This document shows, piece after piece, positions 39,401 through 52,000 of a stretch of 64,000 nucleotides of DNA; positions within the stretch are counted from its first letter, which is position 1; each line of letters starts with the position of its first letter. Location of the stretch: contig NZ_CP021080.1 in assembly GCF_000802245.2 (NCBI RefSeq), forward strand, positions 5,704,001 to 5,768,000. The letters run 5' to 3'. The notes beneath the pieces were generated by a model that was not told where the DNA came from, did not search any database, and saw nothing but the letters and a program-made list of their open reading frames with translations. This DNA comes from Streptomyces pluripotens (GTDB taxonomy: Bacteria > Actinomycetota > Actinomycetes > Streptomycetales > Streptomycetaceae). Made by a program: the position numbers and the translations under genes.

Positions 39401-42400
39401 CACCGCCTACCCCGCCTACGCCGCGGCGCTGGACGCCGTGTGCGAGGAGCTCGACCCGTGGCTGGAGAAGCCGCTGCTCGACGTCCTCTTCGGCACGGAC
39501 CCGGCGCCGCTGGACCGGACCGGCTTCACGCAGGCCGCCCTCTTTGCCACCGAGGTCGCGCTCTTCCGGCTCCTCGAAGACTGGGGCGTGCGACCGGACT
39601 TCGTCGCCGGACACTCCGTCGGTGAGCTGGCCGCCGCGCACGTCGCCGGCGTCCTCTCCCTGGCGGACGCGGCGCAGCTTGTCGCGGCCCGCGGCCGGCT
39701 GATGCAGGCGCTGCCCGGCGGCGGCGCGATGCTCGCCGTGGAGGCCGAGGAGCGGGAGGTGCTGCCGCTGCTCGCCGGGCGGGAGGACCTGCTGGACATC
39801 GCCGCCGTCAACGGCCCCACCTCCGTGGTGCTCTCGGGCGACGAGGAGGCCGTGGAGGCCGTCGGAGCCGAACTCTCCGCTCTGGGACGCAGGACCAAGC
39901 GGCTCCGCGTCAGCCACGCCTTCCACTCGCCGCACATGGACGCGATGCTGGACGAATTCCAGATGGTCGCGAAGGGGCTCACTTTCGCCGCGCCCGCCAT
40001 CCCGGTCGTCTCCACCCTGACGGGGCAGCTCGCCGGCGCCGAGGAGCTGACCACGTACGAGTACTGGGTCCGGCACGCCCGCCGCCCCGTGCGCTTCCTG
40101 GACGCGGCCCGCGCCCTGGAGGCCGAAGGCGTACGGACCTTCCTGGAGCTCGGCCCGGACGGTGTGCTCAGCGCCATGGGGCAGGACTTCCTCGACGCGG
40201 GATCGCTCCTGGTCCCGGTGATGCGCGGCGGGCGCCCCGAGCCGCACACAGCCGTCACCGCCCTGGCCCACGCACACGTGCGGGCTGTGCCGGTGGACTG
40301 GCGCGCTCTGTTCGGCGAGGACACGGGACCGGCAGCGGAACTGCCGACCTACCCCTTCCAGCGCCGGCGCTACTGGCTCATGGAGGGGCCCGGCGGCGAC
40401 GTCACCTCGGCCGGGCTCGACGCCGCACGGCACCCGCTGCTCGGGGCCGCGGTCCCGCTCGCCGACTCCGACGGTGTCCTGTTCACCGGCCGGATATCGG
40501 CCCGTAGCCACCCCTGGTTCGCCGACCACGCCGTCGCCGGCACCCTGCTGGTCCCCGGCACGGCCCTGGTCGAGCTCGCGCTCCACGCGGGCGCCGCACT
40601 CGGCTGCGAGCGGCTGGAGGAACTCGCCCTCCAGGCGCCCCTGGTCCTCCCCGACGAGGGCGCGCTCCAGCTCCAGATCACGGTCGGCGGCCCTGACGGG
40701 GACGGCCGCAGGCCCGTCGCCATCCACTCGCGCGGGGACCAGGAAGGCGACGTCTGGGACCGGCACGCCACCGGAACCGTGGTGGCCGCCGTCCCCGGCA
40801 CCCTGGGCCCCGACCTCGTCCCGTGGCCCCCGGCCGGCGCCGAACCCCAGCCTGTCGAGGACCTGTACGACCGCCTCGCCGACCGGGGCTACGGCTACGG
40901 ACCCGCCTTCCAGGGCCTCCGGGCGGCATGGCGCTCGGGCGAGGACCTCTACGCCGAGGTACGGCTGCCCGTCGACCTCGATGAGGGATTCGCCCTGCAC
41001 CCGGCCCTGTTCGACGCCGCGCTGCACGCGCTGCTCCTGGAGGAGCCTGCCGCACTACGGCTGCCCTTCTCCTTCGGCGGCGTCCAGCTGACCGGGACCG
41101 CGACCGGCACCCTGCGGGTCAAGCTGTCACCCCGCCCGGACGGAACGGTCACGGTCGCCGTCGCCGACGGGACGGGCGCGCCGGTCGCCACCGTCGCCTC
41201 GCTCGCCGTGCGGGCCCTGCCGGCGGGGACCTCGCCGACCCGCCCCTCGGAGCCGCTCGTTTACGCGGTGGAGCGGGCCGCTGTGGAACTTGCCACCGGC
41301 GGTGACATGAGCCTCGCGGTCCTCGGCGGGACCACCCTCGGACTCGCCGCCCGGCACCACGCCGACCTCGCCGGCCTGGCGGCCTCGACGGCGGACGGCG
41401 CGCCCGTACCCGACGTGGTCGTCCTTCCGGTACGCCCGGCCACCCCGCAGGAGACCGGCCGGGTCACGGAGGAGACGCTGACGGTCCTGCGGCAGTGGCT
41501 CGCCACCGACCCGGCGGCCGGAGCGCGGCTCGCCGTGGTCAGCACCGGGGAACTGGCGCACAGCGCGCTCTCCGGGCTGATGCGGACCGCGGAGTCGGAA
41601 CACCCGGGACGTTTCCAGCACGTGATCACGGACGGCCGCCCGGCCGGCGGCGACCTGCTCGAGGCGGCCCTGGCCGACCCCCGGCCGCAGATCGAACTGC
41701 GCGGAGGGCTGGCCTGCGTAACCCGGCTCGCCAAGGTCCCGAACCCGGCCCCGGACACCGGCGGCGCGTTCGACCCGGAGCACACGGTGCTGGTCACCGG
41801 GGGCACCGGCGCCCTCGGGGCCCAGGTCGCCCGGCACCTGGTGACCGCCCACGGCGCCCGTCGCCTGCTGCTCACCAGCCGGCGAGGCGGGGCGCGGAAT
41901 TTGGTCGCCGAACTGACGGCGCTCGGCGCGGACGTACGCGTCGCGGCATGCGACGCGGCCGACCGCGACGCGCTGGCCGCGCTGCTCGCTTCGATCCCGG
42001 ACGAGCACCCGCTCACCGCGGTCGTGCACGCGGCCGGAGTCGTCGAGGACGCCATGCTGGAGGCCACGACCCCGGAGCGCCTCTCCCGGGTCCTGCGGCC
42101 GAAGGCGGCAGCCGCCTGGAACCTGCACGAGCTGACCGCCGGGCTGGAGCTGACGCACTTCGTCCTCTTCTCGTCCGTCGCCGGTCTGGTGGGCAACGCC
42201 GGACAGGCCGGCTACGCCGCCGGCAACACCTTCCTGGACGCGCTCGCCGGACACCGGCGCGCCGAGGGCCTGCCCGCCGTGTCCCTCGCCTGGGGAATGT
42301 GGCAGGACGGCATGGCGAACGACCTCGACCGTGCCGACCGGGCCAGGCTCGCACGCAACGGGATCCTGCCGATGCCGGCCGCCCGGGCGCTCGCCGCCCT

Positions 42401-43055
42401 CGACACGGCCCTGGCCGGAGCCGAGGCGCCACCGGTGCTCGCACCGGTGGCCCTCGACCTCGCGGCCCTGCGGAGCCTCGGGGACGCTCTGCCCGAGCTG
42501 TACCGGGGCCTGGTGCGCACCGGGCCCCGCACCGGCCGGCGAGCCTCCGCCCCGGCGGAGATCCCCCTCGCGCAACGGCTCTCGGGCCTGGACGCGGAGG
42601 AACAGCGGCAGCGACTGCTCGACCTCGTCAGGGAGCAGGTCGGTATCGTGCTGGCCCACCCGGCCCCGCGGACGATCGACGTCCAGCGCGGACTGCTGGA
42701 CCTGGGCTTCGACTCCCTGACCGTGGTCGAACTGCGCAACCGGCTGAACACCGTCACCGGAATGCGGTTGCCCAGCACGCTCGTCTTCGACCACCCGACC
42801 GTTCAGGCTCTCGCCGAACACCTGCGGGGCGAGCTGGCCGGTGAAGCGGCGGACCCGGTCCAGGCGGCCCTGGACGCCCTCGAGGCCGCGCTCTCGGCCG
42901 CCGGACCCTCGGACGGCGACGGCCCGGCGGGAACGTACGCCACGCGACTGCGCGGTCTCCTCCGGACGGTGGACGGCGGCCCCGACGGCTCCGACATCGC
43001 CCTGGCGACCGACGACGAACTCTTCGCAGCACTTGACAACGAACTCGGCAGGTAG
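24480..43055 (+). CDS. Modular type I polyketide synthase A: loading module plus modules 1-3
   Basis: 6191 aa from ATG 24480 ([20 protein letters not shown]). Loading module: KSQ with Gln170 in VDTGQSSSL replacing Cys, AT (Ser622 in GHSQGE; YASH, methylmalonyl type), ACP (Ser939). Module 1 (27.5-32.6 kb): KS Cys1186, AT GHSVGE with HAFH (malonyl), [14 protein letters not shown] with LDD, ACP Ser2658. Module 2 (32.6-37.8 kb): AT GHSQGE with YASH (methylmalonyl), [20 protein letters not shown] Ser4380. Module 3 (37.8-42.8 kb): AT HAFH (malonyl), [14 protein letters not shown] with VED at the LDD position, ACP Ser6079. No ER. The last ~70 residues form a C-terminal docking domain. The Gln KS decarboxylates methylmalonyl-ACP to a propionyl starter; each module then adds an E-double-bonded unit. 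The stop is 2 bp before the next PKS gene. Confidence 0.95.
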   Translation: MVEFQADTSISAEAIAVVGMSCRLPHAENPAQLWRLLREGRSAIGAPPAGRPGLPSRPGGYLEDVSGFDAGFFGVSPREAASMDPQQRLMLELAWEALEDARIVPSALADSRTGVFVGVIADDYAALTRQHAGDGVTRHTLTGLNRGVIANRISYTLGLHGPSAAVDTGQSSSLVAVHLAAESLRRGESTMALAGGVSLNLVPDSTTSAERLGALSPDGLSFTFDARANGYVRGEGGAFVLLKPLHAAVADGDPVYCVLRGSAMNNDGTTEGLTVPSSAGQQEVLRQAYRRAGVAAEQVQYVELHGTGTKVGDPIEASALGAVLGDGRADGAALRVGSVKTNVGHLEGAAGIVGLLKAALCIRHRELVPSLNFETPNPGIPFDALKLAVQRGVEAWPRPDEPLYGGVSSFGVGGTNCHVVLSDWRTGPAEGPPAAASGTGAVPWVLSGRSAEAVAGQAGRLVSYLEERPELDAEAVGRSLAASRARFDHRAVVVGQTPDELLAGARALAEGLPAAGVVTGRAVPGGPGRTVFVFPGQGSQWRGMAVGLVEVSPVFAARLGECERALVPFTGWSLLDVLRGVEGAPGLDRVDVVQPALWAVMVSLAALWRSVGVEPDAVVGHSQGEIAAAVVSGALSLEDAAKVVALRSRAIVRLAGTGGMVSVALPAGEVGELVARWDGAIDIAAHNGPRSTVVSGDPEALADLVERGEAEGYRARTIPVDYASHSAHVDLLRDELRELLADVTPRGGDIPFFSTVTGQQLDGTELDGSYWFSNLRQTVRLEEATRALLDDGHHVFIEVSTHPVLTSALSDTAEEAGVGGAVVVGSLRRDDGGQDRFLTSVAEAHANGVEVDWERLLPGPGLVDLPTYAFQREHYWLEGPAAGPAPVRTAVARRSGRKRSAPRGDALELVRAHAAAALGHGSARDVDIDTTFKDLGFDSVSSVELRNALNRATGLSLPTGLLFDHPTPAVLAAHLGTQLPDLAEEPDGELYEDLYEGQDQGLDGDAYEAVALDEPIAIVGMACRLPGGVASPADLWNLVSDEVDAIGAFPANRGWDLDALFTDDPDSPGTTYATQGGFLHDADRFDAEFFGISPREAAAMEPQQRLLLETAWEALEQAGIDPAALRGTRTGVYVGATAQEYGPRLHEPSGGHDGYLLTGNTASVASGRLAYTFGLEGPAVTVDTACSSSLVALHLAARSLRQGESSMALAGGVSVMATPGMFVEFSRQRGLSPDGRCKAFSSSADGTGWAEGVGLLVLERLSDAERNGHRVLAVIRGSAVNQDGASNGLTAPNGPAQEGVIRAALADARLSASEVDAVEAHGTGTRLGDPIEAQALLATYGQDREEPLRLGSLKSNVGHTQAAAGVAGVIKMVMAMRHGVLPATLHVDEATPHVDWSAGAVELLTRAEQWPERGRPRRAAVSSFGISGTNAHLIVEQVTEIEAPVAVPGPVPWVVSGRSRAALSEQAQRLVSYLEERPELDAAAVGRALAVSRARFAHRAVVVGETREELLGALRALTPGEAASAGPVAFLFSGQGSQRVGMGRELYAAEPVFAAAFDEVAEALDVHLDRSLAEVIEGEPELLRRTLYTQPALFAVEVALFRLLTRYGVTPDYLVGHSVGELAAAHVAGVLSLQDAARLVCARARLMEGVAEGGTMAALNAGEARVAGWLEGRSGVEVAGVNSPAATVISGDETAVLDVLELARGEGVRATRLKVSHAFHSAHLDGMLAELTEIARTLTHSAPRIPVVSNVTGEVVEEFTPEYWAVQARSAVRFADGIATLAGLGVTAFVELGPDGTLAALAGECLDGAEGVVTVPVLRKDRPEKRSLLAALGAVHAHGAGVDWERFLPGSGVVELPTYAFQRERFWLDAPRYGDAAGLGLTAVDHPLLAAVITEPDGDAVQFSASVSSSSHPWLADHAIGGTVLVPGTVFLELAGAAAEQLGYAGVEELTLQAPLALPGTTGAQLRLTVDRADVRGDRRFTVYARTGEEQWTVHATGLLTSAVPSPGVSLEAWPPAGATPVPLDGVYDRLGDLGYGYGPAFQGLRAAWRAGDDLFAEAVLPEQLHPGAARFGVHPALLDAVLHPLVLEAAASAQDDTTIRLPFSFAGFAPHAVGATVVRVHWTRTGQDTARLALADGAGAPVATIESVTLRPVARDRIAVAGPAAESLYRMAWEPVPAAEPVAGRRWVRLGEAPYADLAALGAALDAGSDVPEFVVIGERELVHDGIGDVLDRTHSTASRGLETVQEWLVAPRFADSRLVLVVPDGALHTAPLVGLIRTAQTEQPGRLVLVHVDEGGAELLPTVLASGEPEVAVRGGALFVPRLTRAEGVAAGVAEDLDPEGTVLVTGALGTLGRLVTRRLVTHHGARHLLLVSRRGDGTPGAAEFVAELAEAGARARVAACDVSDPGALAGLLDEVAAERPLTAVVHTAGVLDDTTVASLSAGQLERVMRPKVDAAWNLHRLTESHGLASFVMFSSIAGLIGNAGQANYAAANTFLDALAQHRRARNLPATSLAWSLWDSADGMAATLADADVARWRRNGIVPLTPELGLDLFDAALASTEPLLVPAELDLRALRARAAENTLPELFTGLVRVRRRQAATAGAGSSWAGRLNALGAEERAQAVLRTVRETVGLVLGHGADAGIDPVKAFMDIGFDSLTGVELRNRLSAVTGLRLPTTLVFDYPSPRAVADFLLDRLDETGTAVVPSVAAHAQGTDEPIAVVGMGCRYPGGVSSPEDLWRLVAEGRDAIDEFPADRGWDVESLYDPDPDKTGTSYTRKGGFLYGSADFDAEFFGLSPREAIATDPQQRVLLEVAWEALERAGVDPASLRGTSTGVYAGVMYNDYGSRLGRAPEGFEGHLLTGTISSVLSGRVAYTFGLEGPAVTLDTACSSSLVAVHLAAQALRQGECSMALAGGVTVMSTPTTFVEFSRQRGLSPDGTCKSFAASADGTGWGEGAGMLVLERLSDAQRLGHTVLGVIRGSAVNQDGASNGLTAPNGPSQERVIRQALANARLAPHEVDAVEAHGTGTRLGDPIEANALLATYGQEREEPLRLGSVKSNIGHTQAAAGVAGIIKMLMAMRHGELAPTLHVDEPTPHVDWSAGAVELVTERRPWPEVARPRRAAVSSFGISGTNAHVVLEQGPEPAAAGEPVVAGLPLVVSAKSEAALAARAGQVRELMAPETVDPARVASALATRVPHLPFRAAVSGAGHDELLAGLDALASGGPAPNLVRGTVTGPGTTVFVFPGQGSQWRGMAVGLVEVSPVFAARLGECERALVPFTGWSLLDVLRGVEGAPGLDRVDVVQPALWAVMVSLAALWRSVGVEPDAVVGHSQGEIAAAVVSGALSLEDAAKVVALRSRAIVRLAGTGGMVSVALPAGEVGELVARWDGAIDIAAHNGPRSVVVAGEVTALEELVAHCKANGLRAKRIPVDYASHSAHVDSVRDELLEALSSLTPRAVDVPFLSTVTGQQLDGTELDGSYWFSNLRQTVRLEEATRTLLAQGHRVFIEASAHPVLTVALQETIDDTPYDSAVTVPSLHRDEGGIDDFLASAAQAHVSGAPIDWTAVVGGPGAVVDLPTYPFQRRRHWLEGPASAGDAGGLGMAAERHPLIGAALWTADQDKLVLSGRISLTTQPWLADHAVAGTVLLPGTAFVDLAIRAGDHTGLDELDELTLQAPLVLAGRGGVQLQVVVDAPDEEGRRALSVHSRPESEPDAAAVHPWTLHATGVLGHAKEGPAVQAGTPWPPAGAEPVDLTAAYDTLAERGFQYGPAFQGLRALWRAGREMFAEVALPEGVAPGEFGIHPALLDAALHPLALAEDGHLALPFSWTGVRLYAVDAGGVRVRITPEGSGAALSLADASGAPIASVRTLGLRAVDPARIAGSGAPRRPLLQVEWTTAPEAAPATGWAVVGAAGHGLPAPLGNYPDLAGTVGAPPIVVVPFSGEDGPGAVVHRALRLAQEWLAEERFADSRLVFVTRDATTARTEAGLGSAPVWGLVRTAMAEHPGRFGLLDLTDWDVSEAELGRALAVPDAQVSLRDGALLVPRLVTSPTAGDDTVPALDPEGTVLVTGATGTLGRLFARHLVTAHGVRHLLLVSRRGRDAAGMPELEAELAAHGAAVSVVACDTADRTAVAALLDTIPSEHPLTAVLHTAGVLDDGTLHALTARQLDDVLRPKVDAARHLHELTADLDLDAFVLFSSLAGTVGTAGQANYAAANTYLDALAHHRQTLGLPGTSLAWGLWAEGSGMTGHLTDADLARMARGGIAPLGSEQGLALFDAALATRRPALVPALLDHTGLRARREDGTLPAIFDGLVRPAQRTAAGERAGGNSLRERLASMAPQDQERALLELVRGVVASVLGHTDAGQVAPDRAFNELGFDSLKAVELRNRLNAATGLKLPATLVFDHPSTVELAGFLRTELLGRAAAQAEAEPAVDASDEPIAIVAMACRYPGEVSSPEELWALLSDERDAIGPFPDDRGWDLDGLYDADPDHMGTSYTRHGGFLYDAPQFDPELFGVSAREATAIDPQQRLLLEICWEAFERAGIDPASLKGSRTGVFAGVMANDYAARLKDAPEALEGYLSVGSTVSVASGRVAYTFGLQGPAITVDTACSSSLVSLHLAAQALRNGECGLALAGGVTVLAAPTLFVEFSRQRGLAPDGRCKSFSARADGAAWAEGAGILLLERLSDARRNGRRVLGVIRGTAVNQDGASNGLTAPNGSSQERVIRQALTNAGLTTADVDALEAHGTGTTLGDPIEARAVLATYGQERTAPLLMGSLKSNIGHSQAAAGVAGVIKMVMAMEHGVLPRSLHIDEPSPHVDWSAGAVELLTEAVPWPESDRSRRAGVSSFGISGTNAHVIVEQTPAEGVAPPAAPMPVVPLPLSAHNDAALLAQADRVGAALAGAARGDLASAGRTLALGRAGLPHRAVVVASTVTEAVDGCAAPAVRGTPVEGRTAFLFTGQGSQRLGMGRELYTAYPAYAAALDAVCEELDPWLEKPLLDVLFGTDPAPLDRTGFTQAALFATEVALFRLLEDWGVRPDFVAGHSVGELAAAHVAGVLSLADAAQLVAARGRLMQALPGGGAMLAVEAEEREVLPLLAGREDLLDIAAVNGPTSVVLSGDEEAVEAVGAELSALGRRTKRLRVSHAFHSPHMDAMLDEFQMVAKGLTFAAPAIPVVSTLTGQLAGAEELTTYEYWVRHARRPVRFLDAARALEAEGVRTFLELGPDGVLSAMGQDFLDAGSLLVPVMRGGRPEPHTAVTALAHAHVRAVPVDWRALFGEDTGPAAELPTYPFQRRRYWLMEGPGGDVTSAGLDAARHPLLGAAVPLADSDGVLFTGRISARSHPWFADHAVAGTLLVPGTALVELALHAGAALGCERLEELALQAPLVLPDEGALQLQITVGGPDGDGRRPVAIHSRGDQEGDVWDRHATGTVVAAVPGTLGPDLVPWPPAGAEPQPVEDLYDRLADRGYGYGPAFQGLRAAWRSGEDLYAEVRLPVDLDEGFALHPALFDAALHALLLEEPAALRLPFSFGGVQLTGTATGTLRVKLSPRPDGTVTVAVADGTGAPVATVASLAVRALPAGTSPTRPSEPLVYAVERAAVELATGGDMSLAVLGGTTLGLAARHHADLAGLAASTADGAPVPDVVVLPVRPATPQETGRVTEETLTVLRQWLATDPAAGARLAVVSTGELAHSALSGLMRTAESEHPGRFQHVITDGRPAGGDLLEAALADPRPQIELRGGLACVTRLAKVPNPAPDTGGAFDPEHTVLVTGGTGALGAQVARHLVTAHGARRLLLTSRRGGARNLVAELTALGADVRVAACDAADRDALAALLASIPDEHPLTAVVHAAGVVEDAMLEATTPERLSRVLRPKAAAAWNLHELTAGLELTHFVLFSSVAGLVGNAGQAGYAAGNTFLDALAGHRRAEGLPAVSLAWGMWQDGMANDLDRADRARLARNGILPMPAARALAALDTALAGAEAPPVLAPVALDLAALRSLGDALPELYRGLVRTGPRTGRRASAPAEIPLAQRLSGLDAEEQRQRLLDLVREQVGIVLAHPAPRTIDVQRGLLDLGFDSLTVVELRNRLNTVTGMRLPSTLVFDHPTVQALAEHLRGELAGEAADPVQAALDALEAALSAAGPSDGDGPAGTYATRLRGLLRTVDGGPDGSDIALATDDELFAALDNELGR
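26066..26545 (+). repeat. 480-bp near-identical AT segment, loading-module copy
   Basis: Matches 34199-34678 (AT of module 2) with only two mismatches that I can find: GGATGTGG/GGACGTGG and AGTCGGGC/AGTCGAGC. Its codon use (many GTG, TTG, GGT, GCG) differs from the C-ending style on both sides. A further ~95-bp match lies in the 3' part of the two ATs (about 26743-26838 and 34880-34975). Confidence 0.8.
34199..34678 (+). repeat. 480-bp near-identical AT segment, module 2 copy
   Basis: Partner of 26066-26545. It covers the start of the AT through GHSQGE to the AAHNGP motif. Sequence diverges sharply after 34678 and before 34199, as expected for gene conversion or block exchange between the two methylmalonyl-type ATs. 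Confidence 0.8.
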
Positions 43056-43057
43056 AC

Positions 43058-46000
43058 ATGGACAACGAGCAGAAACTTCGCGACTACCTCAAGCGGGCGA
43101 CGGTCGATCTGCGGGAGAGCCGGCAGCGGGTGCAGGATCTGGAGGAGCGCGCACACGAGCCGATCGCGATCGTGGGCATGGCCTGCCGGCTGCCGGGCGG
43201 TGTCGCCTCCCCGGAGGACCTGTGGGAGCTGCTGAGCGCCGGACGTGACGCGGTCGGTTCCTTCCCGGACGGCCGTGGCTGGGACCTGGAGAACCTGTAC
43301 CACCCGGACCCCGACCACCTCGGCACCTCGTACGCTCGCGAAGGCGGCTTCCTGTACGACGCGGACCGGTTCGACGCCGAGTTCTTCGGCATCAGCCCCC
43401 GCGAGGCGGCGGCGATGGACCCCCAGCAGCGGTTGCTGCTGGAGACCAGCTGGGAGGCTTTCGAGCACGCGGGCATCGCCCCGACGACGCTGCGGGGCAC
43501 CCGTACCGGGGTGTACATGGGCGTCATGTACGACGACTACGGCTCCCGCCCCCACACCCCCGAGGGCTTCGAGGGCTACATGCTGACCGGGAGCGCGGGC
43601 AGCGTCGCGTCGGGCCGGCTGGCCTACACCTTCGGCCTGGAGGCGCCGGCGGTGACGGTCGACACCGCGTGTTCCTCCTCGCTCGTCGCGCTGCACCTCG
43701 CCGCGCAGGCGCTGCGCCAGGGTGAGTGCTCGATGGCGCTCGCCGGCGGTGTGACCGTGATGGCGACACCCGGCACGTTCGTGGAGTTCTCCCGGCAGCG
43801 CGGGCTGTCGCCGGACGGGCGGTGCAGGGCCTTCTCGTCGTCGGCGGACGGCACGGGCTGGGCCGAGGGCGTGGGCGTGCTGGTGCTGGAGAAGCTGTCG
43901 GACGCGGAGCGCGCCGGGCACCGGGTGCTGGCGGTGATGCGGGGCTCGGCGGTGAACCAGGACGGTGCGAGCAGCCAGCTGACCGCACCGAACGGGCCGT
44001 CGCAGGAGCGGGTCATGCGGGCCGCGCTGGCCGACGCGCGGCTGTCGGCGTCCGAGGTGGACGCCGTGGAGGCGCACGGTACGGGTACACGGCTCGGCGA
44101 TCCGATCGAGGCGCGGGCGCTCATGTCCGCGTACGGCCAGGCCCGGGCGGACGACAACCCGCTGTGGCTGGGTTCCGTGAAGTCGAACATCGGTCACACG
44201 CAGGCCGCGGCGGGTGTCGCGGGCGTGATCAAGATGGTCATGGCGATGCGCGAGGGGGTCATGCCCCCGACGTTGCACGTGGACGAGCCGACCCCCGAGG
44301 TCGACTGGTCGGCGGGCACCGTGAGGCTGCTGACGCGGACTCAGTGGTGGCCGGAGCTCGGCCGTCCGCGCCGGGCGGGTGTGTCGTCCTTCGGGATCAG
44401 CGGGACCAACGCTCACGTGATTCTCGAAGAGGCGCCACGCGCCCGTGGCACTGGACCGGCGGACGACGCACAGCGGCCGGAGCCGGGCCGGCCGGCGCTG
44501 CCGGCGCCGTGGCTGCTGTCCGCCAAGTCGGAAGCCGCGCTCCAGGCGCAGGCGGGCCGGCTGCGGGACTGGCTCGCCGCGCACCCCGAGGCGGATGACG
44601 CTGATGTCGCCGCCGCCCTGCTCACCGGGCGCGCTCAGCTGGCGCGGCGCGGCGCGGTGCTCGGCGCCGACCGGGCCGCTCTGCTCGCCGGCCTCACGGC
44701 CCTGGCCGAGGGCGCGGAGTCCCCGCAGCTCGTGTCGGGTGCCGCCGCCACCGGCGGCACGGCCTTCCTGTTCACCGGCCAGGGCGCGCAACGCGTCGGC
44801 ATGGGCGAAGGGCTGGCCGCCGCGTTCCCCGTGTTCGCCGCCGCCCTCGACGAGATCTGCGCGGAGTTCGACGCCCTGCTGGGGGTGTCACTGCGCGAGG
44901 TCATGTCCGGCCGGGCCGGCGACACCGGGCACAGCGCCCCGCTCGACCGGACGGAGTACACCCAGCCCGCGCTGTTCGCGTTCGAGGTGGCGATGTACCG
45001 CCTCCTGGAGTCGTTCGGCGTGACGCCGGACGTGGTGGTCGGGCATTCGATCGGTGAGCTGGCCGCGGCCTACGTGGCCGGGGTGTGGTCGCGTGCCGAC
45101 GCGTGCCGGCTCGTCGCCGCCCGCGGGCGGCTGATGGGCGCGCTGCCGACCGGCGGAGCGATGCTCGCCGCCGCGGTGCCGGAGGAGCGGGCGCGGCACC
45201 TGCTCGCGACCGGGCCGGTCTCGCTGGCGGCCGTGAACGGGCCCACGGCCGTGGTGTTCTCGGGCGGCACGGCGGCGATCGCCGCCCTGGAGGAGCGGCT
45301 GAAGGACGAGGGCGTCAGGACGAACCGGCTGACGGTCAGTCACGCCTTCCACTCGTCGCTGATGGAGCCGATGCTCGCCGCGTACGAGGAGGTCGCCGGG
45401 TCGGTCGCGTACCGGGAGCCCCGCATGGACGTGTGCTCCACGCTGTCCGGTGTGCCGGCCGGTCCCGAGCTGCTGACGCCGCAGTACTGGGTGCGGCAGG
45501 TGCGCGAGGCCGTGCAGTTCGCCCCGGCGGTGCGGTCGCTCGCCGACGCCGGGGTGCGCCGGTTTGTCGAGGTGGGCCCGGACGCGGTGCTGGCGGCGCT
45601 GACCCGCCACACGCTGAACGACGAGGTGGCGCAGCGCTCGCTGGTCGAGGCGACGTCACGGCGGGGCGTCGACGAGGCCGGCCAGTTCCTTCGGCTGCTC
45701 GGCGCCGCCCATTGCTCGGGCGTCACCGTCGACTGGTCGCCGCTGTCACCGGCAGGGCCGGTCACCCACCTCGACCTGCCGGTCTATGCCTTCCAGCACC
45801 GCCGCTACTGGGTGCAGCCCGAGGACGGCGCGCTCGGTGACCTGGGCCGCGCCGGGCTGTCCACGCTCGACCATCCGATGCTGCGCGTCGCCGCGCCGCT
45901 CGCCGGGCGTGACGCATGGCTCTTCAGCGGGAGGCTCTCCACCACCGACCAGCCGTGGACCACCGACCACACGGCGTTCGGTTCGATGCTGCTGCCCGGC

Positions 46001-49000
46001 ACCGGGTTCGTGGAGCTCGCGTCGGTGGCGGGCAGCCGCCTGGACCTGCCCGTCGTGGACGAACTCGTCCTGGAGGCACCGCTGGTGTTCGACGGGACCG
46101 CCGCCGTGGACGTACAGGTGTCGGTGACCGAGCCCGACCACACCGGCCGACGGCGCCTGTCGGTCCACTCGCGTGCCGCCACCGGCACCGCGCCGTCCCA
46201 CCCGGGCGAGCCGGACTGGACGCTGCACGCCACTGGCGTCCTCGCTCCCGCCGACGGTGTGACACCGGCCTGGACCGACCCCGACTGGCCGCCGGCCGAC
46301 GGTGAGCCGATCGACGGAACGCGGCTGTACGACCGGCTCGCCGACCTGGGATTCGGCTACGGCCCGAGCTTCCAGGGCGTGCGCGCCGCCTGGAGCAGCG
46401 GTGACGACGTCTTCGCCGAGGTGTCCCTGGACGAGACGACGGCGGGCCCGGCGGCGGCCTTCGGGGTCCATCCGGCGCTGCTGGACGCGATCTTCCACGC
46501 CGCCATCGACGTACTCGCCGACGACCTCCCCGACGGCAGGCTGCCGCTTCCGTTCTCCTTCGGCGGCGTCCGCGTCTTCCGGCGCGGCGCGAGCGCGGTC
46601 TGCGCCCGCATCATCCGGTCGGGTTCCGAGAAAGTGCGCATCGACGCCTGCGACGCCACCGGCGCCGCCGTGCTGTCGATCGACGCCGTGCTCGCCCGCC
46701 CCGCCGACGCGCGCGCTCTCGCCGGGGCCCGCGCCCCGCTCCACACGATCGCCTGGACGCCGGTGACGGCGACCGAGGTGCCGGACCGGCCCCTGGTCGC
46801 CCTGGGGCGGCCCGTCGAGGGCTGCGCCGAGACGTTCGAGGATGTCACGGCGTTCGTGGCAGGCGGGAACACCACCGGCGCGGCCGTCGTCTGGTCGCCC
46901 GGGACGGCGGCGGCGGACGGCGCCGACGTCCCGGCGACCGTCCGCACCGCCGTGCACAGCGCCCTGGCGGTGCTGCGTGACTGGCTCGCCGAACCGGGCT
47001 GCGCCGACTCGACGCTGATCGTGCTGACCCGCAACGGGGCGGGTCTGCCCGGTGAGACGCCGGATCTCGCGGCGGCGGCCGTCCGTGGCCTGGTGCGCAG
47101 CGCGCAGTCGGAACATCCGGGGCGCATCGTGAGTGTCGACCTCGACGACGACGACCTCGCGGACCCGTACCGGCGGATCGCCGCCGCAGCCGCCATGGAC
47201 GAACCCCAGCTCGCGATCCGTGTCGGCGCCACGGTGGCACCGAGGCTGGTCCGTGCGGCCACCGCCGCGCCGGCCGGCGAGCCCTTCGGTGACGGCACGG
47301 TCCTGATCACCGGCGGCGCCGGCGGACTGGGCGCCGTCACCGCACGCCACCTGGTCACCCGGCACGGGGTGCGCCGGCTGCTGCTCGTCTCGCGCCGGGG
47401 CTCCGCCGCGCCGGGGGTCGCGGAGCTGGTCACCGAACTGACCGCGCTGGGCGCCCACGTACGCGTCGCCGCCTGCGATGTCAGCAAGCGCTCCGATGTG
47501 GCGGCGCTGCTGGAATCCGTACCCGTGCACGAACCGGTGACCGCTGTCGTGCACACCGCAGGCGTGGTCGACGACGGCACCGTCGAGACCCTGACCGCGG
47601 AGCAGGTGGACCGGGTGCTCGCCCCGAAGGCCGATGCCGCCTGGCATCTGCACGAACTCACCCGCGACATGGACCTGGCGGCGTTCGTGCTGTTCTCCTC
47701 CGCCGGGCCGCTGCTCGGCGGGCAGGGCCAGGGCAACTACGCGGCGGCGAACGCGACGATGGACGCCCTTGCCCAGCTGCGCCGCAGTGCCGGTCTGCCC
47801 GCACACTCGCTGGCCTGGGGGCTGTGGAAGCGCGGCATGGCCGAGGCGCTGAACGAGGCGGGCGCCGAACACCTGGCCCGTCAGATCCGCACGCGTCTGG
47901 GCCTGCCCCCGATCGAGCCGGACACCGGCATGCGGATGCTCGACGACGCGCTGACCACCGGCGAACCGATGCTGATGACCGCGCTGCTCGACACGCAGGC
48001 GCTCACCGCGCTGGGCCGGCTCGGCACGCTGCCCGCCGTGCTGCGCGGTCTGATCCACGTGCCGTCGCGCGGCCGGACCGCCGACAGCCCGTTGCGCCGG
48101 CGGTTGCTGGACGCCCCCGCCGATCGGTGGGAGGCGCTGATCCGCGACGAGGTCCGCGCGATCGCCGCCGGGGTGCTCGGCCACGAGTCGGCCGACGCCG
48201 TCGACCCCGAAACGCCCTTCACGGAACTGGGCTTCGACTCGCTCGGCGGAGTCGAGTTCCGCAACAAGGTGACTGCCGCCACCGGTGTCCCGCTTCCGTC
48301 CACGCTGGTGTTCGACTATCCGACCACCGCCGCCGTCGCGGACTTCCTGCGCACCAGGGTCGACAGCGCGGCGCCGGCAAGGTCGCGCCCCGCCACGGCC
48401 AGGGCCAGGGCCAGGGCCAGGGCCAGGGCCGACGAGCCGATCGCGATCGTCGGCATGAGCTGCCGGTACCCCGGCGGCGTGGAGAACGCCGACCAGCTCT
48501 GGGACCTGATCGCCGGGCGCGTGGACGCGATCGGCCCGATGCCCGATGACCGCGGCTGGGACATCGACCACCTGTACGACACCGTCCCCGGCACTCCCGG
48601 CAAGATGTACACACGGGAAGGGGGATTCCTGCGCGGCGCGGGTGATTTCGATGCCGCCTTCTTCGGCATCGGCCCCCGTGAGGCAGCGGCGATGGACCCG
48701 CAGCAGCGGCTGCTGCTCGAAGCGTCCTGGGAAGCGCTCGAGGACGCCGGTATCGACCCGGCCTCCCTGCGCGGCAGCGACACCGGGGTGTACGCCGGCG
48801 TCATGTACCAGGACTACGGCTACACGGCGCGCGAGGCCGCCGACGGTGCCGCGGAAGGCTATCTGGCGACCGGATCGGGCGGCAGCGTCGTCTCCGGCCG
48901 GGTGTCCTATGCCCTCGGTCTGGAAGGACCCGCGGTGACGGTGGACACGGCGTGCTCGTCGTCGCTGGTGGCCCTGCACCTGGCGGTGCAGGCCCTGTGC

Positions 49001-52000
49001 GCAGGGGAGACGTCGCTGGTCCTGGCCAGCGGGGTGACGGTCATGTCCACCCCGATGCTGTTCCAGGAGTTCTCCCGGCAGCGGGCCCTGTCACCGGACG
49101 GGCGCTGCAAGGCGTTCTCGAGCGCCGCGGACGGTGTCGCGTGGGCCGAGGGCGTCGGCGTGCTCGCCCTGGAACGGTTGTCCGACGCGCAGCGCAACGG
49201 GCGCCCCGTGCTGGCCGTGATCCGCGGTAGCGCGGTCAACCAGGACGGCGCGAGCAACGGCCTGACCGCACCGAACGGGCCCTCCCAGGAGCGGGTGATC
49301 GCCCAGGCACTGGCCAGGGCAGGGGTGTCGGCGGCCGAGGTGGACGCCGTGGAGGCGCACGGCACCGGCACCACGCTGGGTGACCCGATCGAGGCACAGG
49401 CACTGATCAACGCCTACGGCCAGGACCGCGCCGAGCCGCTGCGGATCGGGTCGCTGAAGTCGAACCTCGGGCACGCGCAGGCCGCTGCCGGTGTCGGCGG
49501 CGTGATCAAGATGGTCCAGGCGCTGCGGCACGAGACGCTGCCGCCCACCCTGCACGTCGACGAGCCGTCACCGCACGTGGAGTGGCCGGCGGACGCGGTA
49601 CGGATCCTGACCGAGGCCGAGCCGTGGCCCGCCGGCGGTCGCTTGCGCCGGGCGGGGGTGTCGTCGTTCGGGATCAGCGGGACCAATGCGCACGTGATCC
49701 TGGAGGAGGCGCCTCCGGCCCCGCCCAGGCCGGTCGATCCACCGCGCCCGCCGGCCGTGCCGCTGCTGTTGTCCGCGCGGACACCTGCCGCGCTGCGGTC
49801 CCAGGCGCGCCGTCTGCACGACGTGCTGAGCGAACGTCCGGAGCTCGACCTCACCGATGTCGCGGTGACGCTGGCACTGCACCGCGCGCGGTTCGACCGG
49901 CGCGCGGCCGCCGTGGGCCAGGACCGGGAAGCACTGCTCGCCGCCCTGGCGCGCCTGGCGGCCGACGAGCCGGGACCGGGCATCGCCGACGACGCTGGCC
50001 GGACCGCGACGACCGCGTTCCTGTTCACCGGTCAGGGCGCCCAGCGGACCGGGATGGGCGCCGGGCTGTACCGGGCGTTCCCCGCTTTCGCGGCGGCGCT
50101 CGACGAGGTGTGCGCGGAGTTCGACGCCCACCTGGGGCACGCGCTGCGGGACGTGATGTTCGGCGCGGCCGACGAGACGCTGCTCGACCGCACCGAGTAC
50201 ACCCAGCCCGCGCTGTTCGCGTTCGAGGTGGCGATGTACCGCCTCGTCGAGTCGCTGGGCGTGACGCCGGACGTGGTCGCCGGGCACTCGATCGGCGAGC
50301 TGGCCGCGGCCTACGTGGCCGGTGTGTGGTCGTTGCCGGACGCGTGCACCCTCGTCGCGGCCCGAGGCCGCTTGATGGGGGCGCTGCCGGGAGGCGGGAG
50401 CATGCTGGCCGCCGCGGTGCCGGAGGGGCGGGCCCTGGAGCTGCTGGCGGCGGCCGACGCCGGTCCGGCAGTCGGCGCGGTCTCCCTGGCCGCGGTGAAC
50501 GCCCCCGACGCGGTGGTCCTCTCCGGAGACGCCGACGCGGTCTCGGCGGTCGAGTCGAGGCTCGTGGCCGAAGGCGTCAGGACCAGCAGGCTGAGGGTGA
50601 GCCACGCGTTCCACTCCGCCCTGATGGACCCGATGCTGGCCGAGTTCGCGGAGATCGCCGCCGGCCTGACGTACCGGGAGCCGCGCATCCCTCTGTGCTC
50701 CACGGTCACCGGCGCGTTCGCCGGCGCCGAGGTGGGCACGCCCGAGTACTGGGTACGGCAGGTGCGCGAGGCGGTGCGCTTCGCCCCGGCGGTGCGGTCC
50801 CTGCTCGACTCGGGCGTGGGCCTGTTCGTCGAGCTCGGCCCGGACGCGGTGCTGACGGCCATGACCCGCGCCACCGCGGCGGCCGACGTCCCGGCGCGCG
50901 CCTCGGTGGTCGCGGCGTCCCGCCGCACCGTCGACGAACCCGGACAGCTGGTCGCCGCGCTGGCCACCGCGCACTGCGCGGGTCGGCCGGTGCGGTGGTC
51001 CGACTACTTCGGACCGCGACCGCAGGCACGGATCACGCTGCCCGCCTATCCCTTCCAGCACGAACGCTTCTGGCTGTTGCCCGCGGAGGCCGCAGCGCCG
51101 CTCGCCGGCGCCGACTCCGTCGGCCATCCGATGCTGCACGCCCAGATGCAGCTCGCCGGCAGGGACGAATGGCTGTTCACCGGCAGGCTCTCGCTGCGCA
51201 CGCACCCCTGGCTCGCCGACCACACGGTCCTGGGCACGGTCATGATGCCAGGGACCGGATTCGTGGAACTGGCCCTGGCGGCCGGCGCCCAGCTCGGCGT
51301 GCCACGGCTGGCCGAACTGGTCCTCGCGGCGCCGCTGGTCCTCCCGGCCGACGGCACCGCGGACCTCCAGCTCGCCGTGGGCGAACCCGACGCGGCCGGG
51401 CACCGGACCGTGGCCGTCCACGCCCGCGTCGCCGACGCCTGGGTGCCGTACGCCCATGGCCTGCTCACGCCCGCCGCACCGGTCCTGGCACCTGACTGGT
51501 CCCGCGCGTGGCCTCCGGCCGCGGGCGAGCCGGTCGACGGGGAGCAGGTGTACCGCGCGCTCGGCGACCTCGGCTTCGGGTACGGCCCGGTGTTCCAGGG
51601 TGTTCGCGCCGCGTGGACCCGTGGGGAGGAAGTCTTCGCCGACCTGGCGCTCGACACCGACAGCGCGGCGCGCGCCACCGACTTCGGGCTGCACCCGGCA
51701 CTGCTGGACGCGGTGTTCCACGCGGCGGTCGGACCCCTCGTCGAGGGCGGGCCCGACGGCCGGCTGCCCCTCCCCTTCGCCTTCGACGGTGTCCAGGTGG
51801 CACAGTCCGGCGTGGGCGCCCTGCGCGTCCGTATCGCCCGCATCGCACCGGACACCCTGCGCGTGGACGCGGCCGACGCGACCGGTGCCCTCGTGCTGAG
51901 CGTGGAATCGGTGCGGTCCCGCCCGATCGAGCCGCAGGCGCTGGCCGAGCTGCGCGGCGCGGCACCGCTGTTCGACGTGGAATGGGTCGCCGTGCCTGCC

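Noticed and set aside
48397..48430. Hexanucleotide tract considered as a CRISPR-like or regulatory repeat
   Set aside because: No spacers; it is a coding microsatellite inside the PKS gene.
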